Source: Blastomonas natatoria
GTDB lineage: Bacteria > Pseudomonadota > Alphaproteobacteria > Sphingomonadales > Sphingomonadaceae
Direction: 5' to 3'
Assembly: GCF_003201955.1 (NCBI RefSeq)
Contig: NZ_QJJM01000020.1
Span: forward strand, 1-34,305
Length of the DNA: 34,305 nt
A model generated the notes under the pieces. It did not search any database and was not told the DNA's origin. It worked only from the letters and a program-made list of their open reading frames with translations. The translations under genes and the position numbers were made by a program. This document shows, piece by piece, positions 8,135-16,597 of the stretch (the stretch's first letter is position 1; every line of letters begins with the position of its first letter).

Positions 8135-8154
8135 GCGCAGCTCAAGCGCTGCGC
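8135..8154. terminator. Short hairpin between convergent ndh and pyrC'-like genes
   Basis: GCGCAGC (8135-8141) pairs perfectly with GCTGCGC (8148-8154) around a six-base loop. It lies in the 12-base gap between the two convergent genes and runs into the 3' end of the minus-strand gene. There is no T-run on either side, so a terminator role is only suggested by position. Confidence 0.35.
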
Positions 8155-9395
8155 TGATCCACCAGCCTGCCGCCCTTGAACAGCGCGAGGCAGCGGCCCT
8201 GCACGGGCAGCTTGTCGAATGGCGTATTCCCCGCCGATGCTGCCATCCTGGCTGAATCGACCTGCCAGGGCCGGTCGGGATCGACAAGAACGATGTCAGC
8301 CTCGTACCCGTTGCGCAGCGCGCCCGCCTGAACGCCGAGGAGTTTCGCAGGGTTTGCCGCGATCAGGTCGAACAGACGTTGCATGGAGATCAGGCCATCG
8401 CGGACCAGACCCAGCGAGAGCGGCAGCAGCGTTTCCGCCCCCGCCATGCCCGGCGCGGCATCGGCAAAGGGCAGGCGCTTGTCTTCGGGCCCGCGCGGAT
8501 CATGGCCGGACGATATCACGTCGAGCGTGCCGTCGCGGACCGCCTCGAGCGCTGCTTCGCGGTCATCCTCACTGCGCAGCGGCGGCGAGAGGCGCGCGAA
8601 AGTCCGGAATCCGCCCAGAGCGACGTCCGACAGGAACAGATGCGCAGGCGTTATCCCGGCGGTCACCGGCAGCCCTTCGGCTTTTGCGGCGCGGATCAGC
8701 GCAAGTCCCGCCCGGGTCGTCACCTGACGGAAATGAACGCGAGCGCTGGTCATCCTTACGAGCGCCAGATCGCGGGCGATCGCGATGCATTCTGCCTCGG
8801 CTGGGGCCTGCGGCAGACCGAGCCGGGTCGCCATCTCGCCTGCGGTGGCAACGGCGCTGCCCGAAAGCCCATGATCCTGGCTGTGCACGATCAACGGCAG
8901 ATCCAGCATCGCGCAATATTGCATCAGCCGGTGCATTACGCCGGTATCGGTAATCCAGCGCCTTCCGGTGGCGACGGCGCGCGCGCCCGCTTCCTGCATC
9001 AGCGCTATCTCCGCCATCTCGCTTCCCGACAGGTCGCGCGTCGCGGCGGCGAGCGGATGCACCCAGAAATCCGGCTTGCCCGAATAGGCGGCAAAGCGCA
9101 CGCGCGCCGGATGGTCGAGCGGCGGGTTCTGATCGGGCATCAACGCGGCGCGGCTGATCCCACCGAAATGGAAGGCGGGCAAGTCGATCGCGAACACGCC
9201 GAGGTCGACGAGGCCCGGCGCGATCAGCGCGCCTTTCGCGTCGTGGATCCGGTCGTCCGCGCCTGGCGTGATGCTGCCGATCTCGGCAATGCGGTCGCCC
9301 AGCACCCGGATGCCGCCCGCGACGGGTTCGGTCTCGCCGGGCAGGACCAGGCGGCCATTGACGATGCTCAGCGGAGCCAGCGGGGTCTTGCTCAT
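8142..9395 (-). CDS. pyrC': Dihydroorotase-like protein lacking metal ligands (PyrC'/PyrX-type ATCase partner)
   Basis: Dihydroorotase homologue of 417 aa that appears catalytically dead. The zinc H-x-H after the first strand (PGLVDxHxH) is replaced: residues 59-72 read [14 protein letters not shown] with no His. The later His ligand in the H-V-S-T region reads FRQVTT (Q224), TPHHL has become TPAHL (250-253), and the catalytic T-D-H-A-P-H reads S-S-G-H-D-P (295-300), so the Asp is Gly. In Pseudomonas an inactive PyrC' encoded beside pyrB is required to assemble class A aspartate transcarbamoylase (established); the same role is inferred here. ATG9395 overlaps the pyrB stop by four bases (ATGA), giving translational coupling and fitting equimolar assembly. 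A longer start upstream would lie entirely within pyrB. An active dihydroorotase must be encoded elsewhere. Confidence 0.85.
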   Translation of the reverse strand: MSKTPLAPLSIVNGRLVLPGETEPVAGGIRVLGDRIAEIGSITPGADDRIHDAKGALIAPGLVDLGVFAIDLPAFHFGGISRAALMPDQNPPLDHPARVRFAAYSGKPDFWVHPLAAATRDLSGSEMAEIALMQEAGARAVATGRRWITDTGVMHRLMQYCAMLDLPLIVHSQDHGLSGSAVATAGEMATRLGLPQAPAEAECIAIARDLALVRMTSARVHFRQVTTRAGLALIRAAKAEGLPVTAGITPAHLFLSDVALGGFRTFARLSPPLRSEDDREAALEAVRDGTLDVISSGHDPRGPEDKRLPFADAAPGMAGAETLLPLSLGLVRDGLISMQRLFDLIAANPAKLLGVQAGALRNGYEADIVLVDPDRPWQVDSARMAASAGNTPFDKLPVQGRCLALFKGGRLVDQRSA

Positions 9396-10396
9396 GCCCA
9401 GCCCTCCACGCCGCGCCGTCTGCGGGTCAGCACGTCGAGGCACGCCATGCGCATGGCGACCCCCATCTCGACCTGATCGGTGATTGCCGAGCGCTCGGCA
9501 TTGTCCGCGATATGGCTGTCGATCTCGATCCCCCGGTTCATCGGCCCGGGATGCATCACCAGCGCGTCGGGCTTGGCCAGCGCCAGCTTGGCGTCGGTGA
9601 GGCCGTAAAGATGGCGGAATTCGCGCGGGGAGGGGATGAACTGGCCCTGCATCCGCTCGTTCTGCAGGCGGAGCATCATGACGACATCGGCCCCGTCAAG
9701 CGCTTCGGCAAAGCTGCGGCACGGGGTGCCTCCCATCGATTCCACCGCAGGCGGCATCAGTGCTGGCGGCCCGGCCACGCGCACCTCTGCGCCGAGCGTC
9801 GACAGGCAGATCATGTTCGATCGCGCCACGCGGCTATGCAGGATGTCACCGCAGATCGCGACACGCAGCCCTGCAATCTGCCCCTTGCGGCGGCGGATCG
9901 TCAGCGCATCGAGCAGCGCCTGGGTCGGGTGCTCGTGCGTGCCGTCGCCGGCGTTGAGCACCGGACAACCGACCTTGTCGGCAATCAGCTGCACCGCGCC
10001 CGAACTGCCATGACGGATGACGATGGCATCGGCGCGCATGGAATTGAGCGTGACGGCAGTATCGATCAGCGTCTCGCCCTTTTTCACGCTGGATTGCGCT
10101 GCGTGCATGTTGACCACGTCTGCGCCCAGGCGCTTGCCCGCGATCTCGAACGACAGCAGCGTGCGCGTCGAATTTTCGAAGAACGCGTTGATCAGCGTCA
10201 GGCCTGCCAGACGGTCGTCATGCTTGCTCGCCTGGCGGTTCAAATCGACCCATTGTTCCGCCTCGTCGAGCAGGAACTCGATCTCCCAGGGTTGCAAACC
10301 GGCGATGCCCAGCAAATGCCGGTGCGGAAAGGCCATGCTGCCGGGCGGATAGTCGCTGGCAGGGCGGCGGGCGGAGGGCGTGTTCGGCGATGTCAT
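9392..10396 (-). CDS. pyrB: Aspartate carbamoyltransferase catalytic subunit
   Basis: Condenses carbamoyl phosphate with L-aspartate to N-carbamoyl-L-aspartate, the committed step of pyrimidine synthesis. The 334-aa product carries the carbamoyl-phosphate motif [13 protein letters not shown] (S76-T-R-T79), HPTQALLD near residue 155 and [11 protein letters not shown] near residue 283. Length equals that of class A PyrB proteins, which work with a PyrC-type partner rather than the regulatory PyrI; no pyrI is present. ATG10396 is used because the homologous region begins just after it ([20 protein letters not shown]); upstream in-frame codons extend antisense into the divergent lactonase gene. 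The dihydroorotase-like gene overlaps its stop. Confidence 0.94.
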   Translation of the reverse strand: MTSPNTPSARRPASDYPPGSMAFPHRHLLGIAGLQPWEIEFLLDEAEQWVDLNRQASKHDDRLAGLTLINAFFENSTRTLLSFEIAGKRLGADVVNMHAAQSSVKKGETLIDTAVTLNSMRADAIVIRHGSSGAVQLIADKVGCPVLNAGDGTHEHPTQALLDALTIRRRKGQIAGLRVAICGDILHSRVARSNMICLSTLGAEVRVAGPPALMPPAVESMGGTPCRSFAEALDGADVVMMLRLQNERMQGQFIPSPREFRHLYGLTDAKLALAKPDALVMHPGPMNRGIEIDSHIADNAERSAITDQVEMGVAMRMACLDVLTRRRRGVEGWA

Positions 10397-10406
10397 TAAA
10401 GGCGAG

Positions 10407-10435
10407 CGTCTAGGACCGAATCGGCTTTGGCTCAA
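10407..10435 (-). promoter_or_regulatory. Candidate sigma-70 promoter for pyrB
   Basis: On the minus strand TTGAGC (-35, 10430-10435) and TAGACG (-10, 10407-10412) are separated by 17 bases and lie just upstream of the pyrB ATG. Both hexamers deviate from consensus. Leader RNA would be very short. Confidence 0.25.
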
Positions 10436-10452
10436 GCGTGTGTTTTCTGATG

Positions 10453-10481
10453 TGGACAGGAGCCGCCGCTGCCGCAATGAT
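10453..10481 (+). promoter_or_regulatory. Candidate sigma-70 promoter for the SMP-30 gene
   Basis: TGGACA (10453-10458) and AATGAT (10476-10481) are spaced by 17 bases, about 35 bases before ATG10517, in the divergent 120-bp gap with pyrB. The -10 match is only partial. Confidence 0.25.
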
Positions 10482-10516
10482 GCCGCTGACAAGAATGTAA
10501 GCGGGAGGGATTCTGG

Positions 10517-11434
10517 ATGGAACTGGTGACCGACGGCCTTCGCTTTCCCGAAGGTCCTGTAGCGATGCCCGATGGCAGCGTGGTACTGGTCGAAATCGAG
10601 CGCGGCTGCGTCACCCGGGTTCTGCCTGATGGATCGCAGCAGGTGGTGGCCGAGGTGGGCGGCGGCCCCAATGGTGCGGCAATCGGTCCTGACGGCAAGC
10701 TTTATGTCTGCAACAATGGCGGCTTCCATTATGTCGAGCGCGCCGGATTGCTGATCCCGCATGGCCAGCCGGACGGATATTCGGGTGGCCGGATCGAGCG
10801 GGTCGATCTTGAAACCGGGTCTGTCGAGACGCTGTACAAGGATGGGGATTTCGGCTGCACGCTGCGCGGCCCCAATGACATCGTCTTCGACAATGCCGGC
10901 GGCTTCTGGTTCACCGATCACGGCAAGACCCGGCGGCGCGAGCGCGACGTGACCGGCGTCTTCTATGCCCGCGCCGATGGCTCGCTGCTCAGGGAAGTCA
11001 TCTTTCCTATGGAAAACCCCAACGGCATCGGCCTCTCGCCCGACGGCAAGAAGCTCTATGTCGCCGAGACCTATACCTGCAAGCTGTGGGTCTATGACAT
11101 CGCTGGACCCGGCGAGATTGCGTTCACCCAGGGGCTGCTCGGGCCGGGAGGAACGTTCCTCTACAGCCCGTCGGGCTATACCTTTTTCGACTCTCTGGCG
11201 GTAGATGGCGCGGGCAATGTGTGCGTCGCGACCATCGGGCAGAGCGGGATTTCCGTGGTGTCGCCAGAGGGCGAACTGATCGAGTTCGTCGCTACCGACG
11301 ATCCGTTCACGACCAATATCTGCTTTGGCGGGCCGGACCTGACCACCGCCTATATCACGCTGTCGGGCACCGGCCGGCTGGTGAAGATGGACTGGCCGCG
11401 CGGGGGAGCGCAGCTGAACTATCTGAATGCTTAA
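10517..11434 (+). CDS. SMP-30/gluconolactonase family hydrolase
   Basis: Six-bladed beta-propeller metal-dependent lactonase-type protein of 305 aa. Family features: the N-terminal metal-binding Glu in LRFPEGPV (E12), repeated blade motifs [30 protein letters not shown] (metal-ligand Asn and Asp region), and [17 protein letters not shown]. Members open sugar or other lactones; the substrate cannot be assigned and no sugar-pathway neighbour helps. GGGAGGGA upstream of ATG10517 is a good ribosome binding site. The repeat at 11436 begins two bases after the TAA stop and separates it from the following operon. Confidence 0.88.
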   Translation: MELVTDGLRFPEGPVAMPDGSVVLVEIERGCVTRVLPDGSQQVVAEVGGGPNGAAIGPDGKLYVCNNGGFHYVERAGLLIPHGQPDGYSGGRIERVDLETGSVETLYKDGDFGCTLRGPNDIVFDNAGGFWFTDHGKTRRRERDVTGVFYARADGSLLREVIFPMENPNGIGLSPDGKKLYVAETYTCKLWVYDIAGPGEIAFTQGLLGPGGTFLYSPSGYTFFDSLAVDGAGNVCVATIGQSGISVVSPEGELIEFVATDDPFTTNICFGGPDLTTAYITLSGTGRLVKMDWPRGGAQLNYLNA

Positions 11435-11435
11435 C

Positions 11436-11518
11436 CGTCATTCCCGCGAACGCGGGAATCCCGCTTTTGTGCCGCGGAGGATTGGAAAAGCGGGACCCCC
11501 GCCTTCGCGGGGGTGACG
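11436..11518. repeat. REP-like palindromic repeat, copy 2
   Basis: An 83-bp copy of the element at 4393-4476. The first about 32 and last about 33 bases are essentially identical in both copies (outer CGTCA/TGACG, two GC hairpins, CCCGCTTT/AAAGCGGG), while the central loop of about 18-20 bases differs. Conserved arms with a free centre argue that the folded structure is what is maintained. Here it lies between two genes of the same strand. Confidence 0.8.
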
Positions 11519-11551
11519 AAGAATGGAATTCTTGGATTGAGGGACAACCAA

Positions 11552-12655
11552 ATGACCACCCAACGCTGGGCCATCGACATCGACCGCGACCGGATCGCCG
11601 AGGCGAGCATCGTCGACGCGCCCGAAACGGAACTTCCCGAAGGTACGATCGAGGTCGGTATCGACCTCTATGCCATGACTGCGAACAACGTCACTTATGC
11701 GGTGTTCGGAAAGCCTTTGGGCCTGTTCGGCAACGACCAGGGCTATTGGGATTTCTTCGCTGAGCGCGACACGCCCGGGCGCCTGCCGGTCTGGGGCTTT
11801 GCCACGGTCAGCCGCAGCAACCATCCCGACGTCGGGGTGGGCATGCAGTATTATGGGTATTACCCGATGGCGAGCCATGCGGTGCTCCATCCGGGCCGGG
11901 TGAGCGCAAACGGATTCACGGACATCACCCCGCGTCGCGCGACGCTGCCGATCATCTACAACCAGTATCAGCGGGTCGATGCGCTGGGGGACTATCGCGC
12001 GCAGGATCACGATTACTGGCCAGTCTTCCGTCCGTTGTTCCTCACCGGCTGGTTGATTGCCGATCAGCTCGAGGACGAGGGCGATTATGCTGCGCAGCAA
12101 ATCCTGGTGGCGAGCGCGTCGAGCAAGACGGCGATCGGCCTTGCCCATGCGCTGAAACAGCGCAGCGGCGGTCCGGCAACGGTCGGCCTGACCAGCGCAG
12201 GCAATGTCGCCTATGTCGAATCGCTCGGCCTGTACGACCGGGTCGTCGCCTATGACGACATCGCGGCGATGGACGCGAGCGTTCCGAGTGCAATGGTCGA
12301 CATGGCGGGCAATCCCAGGGTTGCAGCAGCCGTGCACAACCATTTCGGCGATGCACTCAAGGCCTCGATCGTGGTCGGCAAGTCGCACTGGGATGCCAAT
12401 GACGATGCCGGTGCGATGGCGGGGCCGCCGCGTCAGATGTTCTTCGCGCCCGGCCGCAGCGAAAAGCGGATCGGCGAATGGGGACCGGAAGGTTTCCGCC
12501 AGAAGCTCGAAGCAGCCTGGCTCGGCTTTACCGATCTTGCGCCCAGGCTGCTGTCGATCGACAAGCGCCAGGGCGCGGAGGCCGCACTCGCGGCCTATGC
12601 GGAGACGGTCGCGGGCAAGGCCGATGCGAAGACGGGGCTGGTCATCATTCCATGA
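11552..12655 (+). CDS. DUF2855 family protein, unknown function
   Basis: 367-aa protein recognised as DUF2855. The middle reads QQILVASASSKTAIGLAHAL, which resembles the nucleotide-binding crossover of MDR-type quinone oxidoreductases, so a reductase-like fold is possible, but no activity can be assigned. ATG11552 is preferred: GAGGGA lies at 11540-11545, about seven bases upstream, whereas the in-frame GTG at 11513 lies inside the palindromic repeat. A small inverted repeat (AAGAAT-gga-ATTCTT, 11519-11533) precedes it and could be an operator. Its stop overlaps the next start by four bases (ATGA), and it appears to be the first gene of a long plus-strand operon. Confidence 0.8.
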   Translation: MTTQRWAIDIDRDRIAEASIVDAPETELPEGTIEVGIDLYAMTANNVTYAVFGKPLGLFGNDQGYWDFFAERDTPGRLPVWGFATVSRSNHPDVGVGMQYYGYYPMASHAVLHPGRVSANGFTDITPRRATLPIIYNQYQRVDALGDYRAQDHDYWPVFRPLFLTGWLIADQLEDEGDYAAQQILVASASSKTAIGLAHALKQRSGGPATVGLTSAGNVAYVESLGLYDRVVAYDDIAAMDASVPSAMVDMAGNPRVAAAVHNHFGDALKASIVVGKSHWDANDDAGAMAGPPRQMFFAPGRSEKRIGEWGPEGFRQKLEAAWLGFTDLAPRLLSIDKRQGAEAALAAYAETVAGKADAKTGLVIIP

Positions 12656-13308
12656 GCTTCAAGGCAGTGATTTTCGACTTCGGCGGGGTGATCACCTCCT
12701 CGCCGTTCGAGGCGTTCAACCGGCTCGAGGCGGAACGCGGCCTGCCGCGTGATTGCGTGCGCCGGATCAATGCCACCAATCCCGATGACAATGCCTGGGC
12801 ACGGTTCGAGCGGGCGGAGATCGATGCGGCCGCCTTCGATCAGGCCTTTGCCGAAGAAGCGTCGGCGCTTGGTCTGGACGTTCGCGGGGCGGACGTGATT
12901 TCCTGCCTCGCAGGCGATTTGCGTCCGCGCATGGTTGCGGTGCTCGATGCGCTCAAGGCGGAAGGGCTGATCATCGGCTGCATCACCAACAATGTCCGCG
13001 CCGGCAAGGGATCGGCGATGGTGTTCGACGATGCCCGTGCGGCCGAGATCGCCGCGATCATGGCGCGTTTCGATCATGTCATCGAAAGCAGCAAGGCCGG
13101 CGTGCGCAAGCCCGACCCGCGCATCTATGCGATGATGTGCGATTGCATCGGTATCGCGCCGGAAGCGTGCATCTATCTCGACGATCTGGGGGTGAACTGC
13201 AAACCGGCGGCAGCCATGGGCATGGCCGCGATCAAGGTCAGCGGTGAGGATCAGGCGCTGGCCGATCTGCGTGCGCTGCTGGGTCGGCCGGAAAGCTGGC
13301 CCGGCTGA
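12652..13308 (+). CDS. HAD-family hydrolase (YihX/epoxide-hydrolase-N-like phosphatase)
   Basis: 218-aa haloacid-dehalogenase-superfamily hydrolase, probably a small-molecule phosphatase in the cytoplasm. Motif I is FDFGGV with nucleophile D9; the usual second Asp is Gly (D-x-G), as in YihX-type members. Motif II is TNN (112-114), motif III K148 followed by KPDPRIY, and motif IV YLDDLGVN (D177-D178). A helical cap sits between motifs I and II. Start ATG12652 overlaps the DUF2855 stop (ATGA), and its own TGA shares one base with the next ATG (TGATG), so it is strongly coupled to both neighbours. Substrate unknown. Confidence 0.88.
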   Translation: MSFKAVIFDFGGVITSSPFEAFNRLEAERGLPRDCVRRINATNPDDNAWARFERAEIDAAAFDQAFAEEASALGLDVRGADVISCLAGDLRPRMVAVLDALKAEGLIIGCITNNVRAGKGSAMVFDDARAAEIAAIMARFDHVIESSKAGVRKPDPRIYAMMCDCIGIAPEACIYLDDLGVNCKPAAAMGMAAIKVSGEDQALADLRALLGRPESWPG

Positions 13309-14225
13309 TGCGGTTCTGGGAGGCGGTCTGTCTGGGCTTGATCGGGGTTCCGGCGCTGGCCGATCCCGGCACGGTCGTGGTGGTCGGCGGTGCGCTGGAA
13401 GATGACAATGCGGATGTGTATCGCGCGATGATCCGGGCGATGCCCGAGGACGCGCGCAATGTCGTGATCATCCCCGCTGCTTCGGGCATCATCGGTCGAT
13501 CGGTTCCACGCGCTACCAAGGCCTTTGTCGCACACGGCGTCGATCCCGCGCGCATTGTCACCGCGCATGTGGCCATGGCGGATGATCCCGATACGCCGGA
13601 CGTTGATGAGTCGCGCTGGAACATGGGTGGCAGCGATCCTGCGGAGATTGCCAAGATCGAGAAGGCGGGCCTGATCTGGATGCTGGGAGGAGACCAGCTG
13701 CGGATCATGGCCGCGCTGGTCAAGCCGGATGGCAGCGATACGCCGATGCTGGCGGCCATGCGCAAACGGCTGGAGCAGGGCGCGGTGATCGGCGGCACCA
13801 GCGCGGGTGCAGCCGTAATGGGAGAGCACATGATTGGTTGCGGTAGCCCGGATATCGCACTGACCGGCGCTGTCTCTCGCGACTTCAGGGATTGCGACGG
13901 CAAGGAAGAAGATGAAGGCTCAGTGCCGCTCGTGCTGGGCCGTGGCCTCGGCTTCCTGCCCGGAATCGTGTTCGACCAGCATTTCAGCCAGCGCGCTCGG
14001 CTGACGCGACTGGTCCGCGCCGTGGCCTGTATCGAGGGCGAAGCCGTAACCGGGATAGGTGTCGACGAAGACACCGCCTTTGTGTTCGATATAGGGCATG
14101 AAGCCGGCGTCCCGGTCGGGCGCGGCACGATCACGGTGATCGATCCGTCAGAGGGGCATCGTTCCTGCGACAATGCCGTCATGGAGAACGTCCGCTTCGC
14201 GCGCTTTGCGGCGGCGAAGGAATAG
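13308..14225 (+). CDS. Exported cyanophycinase-like peptidase, family S51
   Basis: 305-aa serine peptidase of the cyanophycinase/dipeptidase E family, which in characterised members releases beta-Asp-Arg dipeptides from cyanophycin. The nucleophile elbow is GGTSAGAAV with S165, preceded by MLGGDQ (125-130) and followed by GLGFLPGIVFDQHFSQRARL with H225. Residues 1-18 form a short signal peptide ending in ALA, so it probably acts outside the cytoplasm. ATG13308 overlaps the HAD stop by one base. No cyanophycin synthetase is in the window, so an external or scavenging role is inferred. Another S51 substrate is possible. Confidence 0.85.
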   Translation: MRFWEAVCLGLIGVPALADPGTVVVVGGALEDDNADVYRAMIRAMPEDARNVVIIPAASGIIGRSVPRATKAFVAHGVDPARIVTAHVAMADDPDTPDVDESRWNMGGSDPAEIAKIEKAGLIWMLGGDQLRIMAALVKPDGSDTPMLAAMRKRLEQGAVIGGTSAGAAVMGEHMIGCGSPDIALTGAVSRDFRDCDGKEEDEGSVPLVLGRGLGFLPGIVFDQHFSQRARLTRLVRAVACIEGEAVTGIGVDEDTAFVFDIGHEAGVPVGRGTITVIDPSEGHRSCDNAVMENVRFARFAAAKE

Positions 14226-14229
14226 CGTC

Positions 14230-15192
14230 ATGGACAATTTCACTCACAGCCTCGCCGGATTTGCGCTGGGCCAGGCAGGACTCAAGCGTCTGACCGGGCT
14301 TGCCGTCCCGACGCTCATCATTGGCGCCAACCTGCCGGATATCGATGCAGTGCTGAGCGTGCTCGGCACCCAGTCGCTGGCGATGCGGCGCGGGGTGACG
14401 CATGGGCCGATCGCGCTGCTGGTGCTGCCATTGCTGCTGACGGCGGCGATGGTCTGGTTCGACCGATGGCAGGTGCGGCGGCGCAAGCGACCAAGGAACC
14501 GCCCGCCAGTGCGTCCGGGAGCGCTGCTGCTGCTTGCCTATATCGGCACATTGTCGCACCCGGCGCTGGATTATCTCAACAATTACGGCATCCGCTTGCT
14601 TGAGCCGTTCGCGCCGCGCTGGTTTCATGGAGATACGCTGTTCATCATCGATGCGGTGCTCTGGACCATTCTTCCGCTCGGCATCTGGCTTTCGCGCAAA
14701 CGGGAAGCGGCCGGTCGTCCCGGATGGGAGCGGCCCGCCCAGGCGGTGCTGGTTCTCACGCTGCTCTATATCTCGGGCAACTACGCGCTTTCCAGCCATG
14801 CAGAGGCACAAGTTGCGCAAAAGCTGGCAGCGGAGCGCGGGATCAGGCCTGATCTGGTGGTGGCCAATGCCGTGCCGGTGGTGTTCTGGCAGCGCGCGAT
14901 GCTCTGGCGTGCTGAAGCGATGATCGGGAGGGGTGCCTATGATGCGCTCGGCGCACCGGCGCTGACGCTGCAACCGGGCAGTGCGGCAACCAACATGGCC
15001 AGCCCCTGGGTGGCGCGTGCGGCCGCACAAAATGCTGACGCGCAGGCCTTTTTGTTCTGGGCGCGGATGCCATATGCACGGCTGACCGACATATCGGGGG
15101 GCAAGAGGGTGGTTCTGCGCGACGCGCGCTTCGACAGTTCACCGATTGCCGACCGGTTCACGGTCACAGTCGATGTGAAGGAAAGCCCATGA
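14230..15192 (+). CDS. YdjM-family membrane-bound metal-dependent hydrolase
   Basis: 320-aa inner-membrane protein of the YdjM/DUF457 family (predicted metal-dependent hydrolases). Conserved His/Asp motifs are visible: MDNFTHSLAGFALGQAG at the start (H6), GANLPDIDAV (D37, D39), RRGVTHGPIALL (H58), and GTLSHPALDYLNNYG. Four to five hydrophobic segments occupy residues 60-190. E. coli YdjM is SOS-regulated; the next gene here is a photolyase, so a DNA-damage link is suggestive but not shown. ATG14230 follows GAAGGAA and lies four bases after the previous stop; the stop overlaps the photolyase start by four bases (ATGA). Confidence 0.83.
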   Translation: MDNFTHSLAGFALGQAGLKRLTGLAVPTLIIGANLPDIDAVLSVLGTQSLAMRRGVTHGPIALLVLPLLLTAAMVWFDRWQVRRRKRPRNRPPVRPGALLLLAYIGTLSHPALDYLNNYGIRLLEPFAPRWFHGDTLFIIDAVLWTILPLGIWLSRKREAAGRPGWERPAQAVLVLTLLYISGNYALSSHAEAQVAQKLAAERGIRPDLVVANAVPVVFWQRAMLWRAEAMIGRGAYDALGAPALTLQPGSAATNMASPWVARAAAQNADAQAFLFWARMPYARLTDISGGKRVVLRDARFDSSPIADRFTVTVDVKESP

Positions 15193-16583
15193 CCCGACCC
15201 GTGATCGTCTGGCTGCGCCGCGATCTGCGCCTTGCCGATCAGGCCGCATTCGCCGCCGCTGCCAAGGCCGGACCTGTGGTTCCGGTCTATGTGCTCGACG
15301 ACGAGACGCCGAAGCACCGCAAGATGGGCGGAGCCTCGCGCTGGTGGCTGCACCACAGCCTGGCCTCCCTTGCGGCCGATCTCGAAAAGCTTGGTTCGCG
15401 GCTGATCCTCAGACGCGGGGTCGCGGCGGACGTGATTGCCGATCTGGCCAAGCAGATTGGTGCGGCGGCGGTGCATGTGCTGCGCCATTACGAGCCCTGG
15501 TGGCGCAATGCCGAACGCGCGCTCAAGGAAAGGCTGCCAGAGGGCTGCGCGCTCGAATGCCATCACGGCAATTACCTGATGCCGCCCGGATCGGTCACGA
15601 CGGGAAGCGGCCAGCCCTACAAGATCTACACGCCCTTCTGGCGCGCGCTCGCGCAGCACATGCCGCCGCCCGAACCCGTCTCGGCTCCGGAAAAGCTCGC
15701 TGCGCCGGAGAGCTGGCCTGAGAGCGACACGCTTGGCGACTGGGCGTTGCTCCCGACCAGGCCCGATTGGGCGAAGGGCTTTGCCGAGGAGTGGATGCCG
15801 GGTGAAAAGGGCGCGGCGGAAAGGCTCGAGGCGTTCCTCTCGCGTGCGCCGCATTATGAGGAATGCCGCAACCTGCCTTCGGTCGAGGGCACCTCGCGCC
15901 TCTCTCCGCACCTGCATTTCGGCGAGATTTCGCCCGCGACCATCTGGCACGCGACCATGGAGGCCGGCGGTTCGGTCGAGACGTTCCTCAAGGAACTCGT
16001 CTGGCGTGATTATGCGCAGAACGTCATTCTGCAATATCCCGATTATGCCAAGGCGAACGCGCGCGACGGCTTCGACAAGTTTCCCTGGCGCGATCCGGCG
16101 GACAAGGACGTGGCCGCGGATATCAGGGCCTGGCAGCAGGGCCGCACCGGCTATCCGCTGGTCGATGCCGGGATGCGCCAGCTCTGGGCGACCGGATGGA
16201 TGCACAACCGCGTTCGCATGGTCACCGCCTCGTTCCTGATAAAGCATCTGCTGGTCGACTGGCGCGAAGGGGAAAAGTGGTTCTGGGACACCTTGGTCGA
16301 TGCCGATTACGGATCGAATGCCACCAACTGGCAATGGACATCGGGAACGGGCGTGGATTCGAACATGTTCGTCCGCATCATGGCGCCGCTCACCCAGTCG
16401 GAGAAGTTCGATGCGGCGGCCTATATCCGCCAATGGGTGCCCGAGCTGGCCGGTCTGTCGGACAAGGCGATCCACGATCCCGAGGCAGCGGGCAAATATG
16501 TGAAGGGCTATCCGAAGAAGCTGATCGGGCATAAGGAAGCCAGGGAACGGGCGCTGGCCGCCCATGCCAAGATAAAATCGTGA
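15189..16583 (+). CDS. phrB: Deoxyribodipyrimidine photolyase (CPD photolyase, class I)
   Basis: Light-driven repair of cyclobutane pyrimidine dimers using FADH- and an antenna chromophore. The 464-aa protein has the N-terminal antenna-binding alpha/beta domain (VIVWLRRDLRLADQAA at 5-20) and the C-terminal FAD-binding helical domain: ELVWRDYAQ, TGYPLVDAGMRQLWATGWMH (about 320-339), and NWQWTSGTGVDS (about 380-391) with FVRIMAPLTQSEKFD following. Length is normal (450-480 aa). Start ATG15189 overlaps the YdjM-like stop. It sits inside an apparent operon rather than as an independent unit. Sequence cannot exclude a cryptochrome-like role, but the motifs fit a bona fide CPD enzyme. Confidence 0.93.
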   Translation: MTRPVIVWLRRDLRLADQAAFAAAAKAGPVVPVYVLDDETPKHRKMGGASRWWLHHSLASLAADLEKLGSRLILRRGVAADVIADLAKQIGAAAVHVLRHYEPWWRNAERALKERLPEGCALECHHGNYLMPPGSVTTGSGQPYKIYTPFWRALAQHMPPPEPVSAPEKLAAPESWPESDTLGDWALLPTRPDWAKGFAEEWMPGEKGAAERLEAFLSRAPHYEECRNLPSVEGTSRLSPHLHFGEISPATIWHATMEAGGSVETFLKELVWRDYAQNVILQYPDYAKANARDGFDKFPWRDPADKDVAADIRAWQQGRTGYPLVDAGMRQLWATGWMHNRVRMVTASFLIKHLLVDWREGEKWFWDTLVDADYGSNATNWQWTSGTGVDSNMFVRIMAPLTQSEKFDAAAYIRQWVPELAGLSDKAIHDPEAAGKYVKGYPKKLIGHKEARERALAAHAKIKS

Positions 16584-16597
16584 GAGGAGAGAAGGGT

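Noticed and set aside
8379-9476. Plus-strand frame of 365 codons
   Set aside because: Antisense to the dihydroorotase-like gene; arginine-rich, low-complexity shadow.
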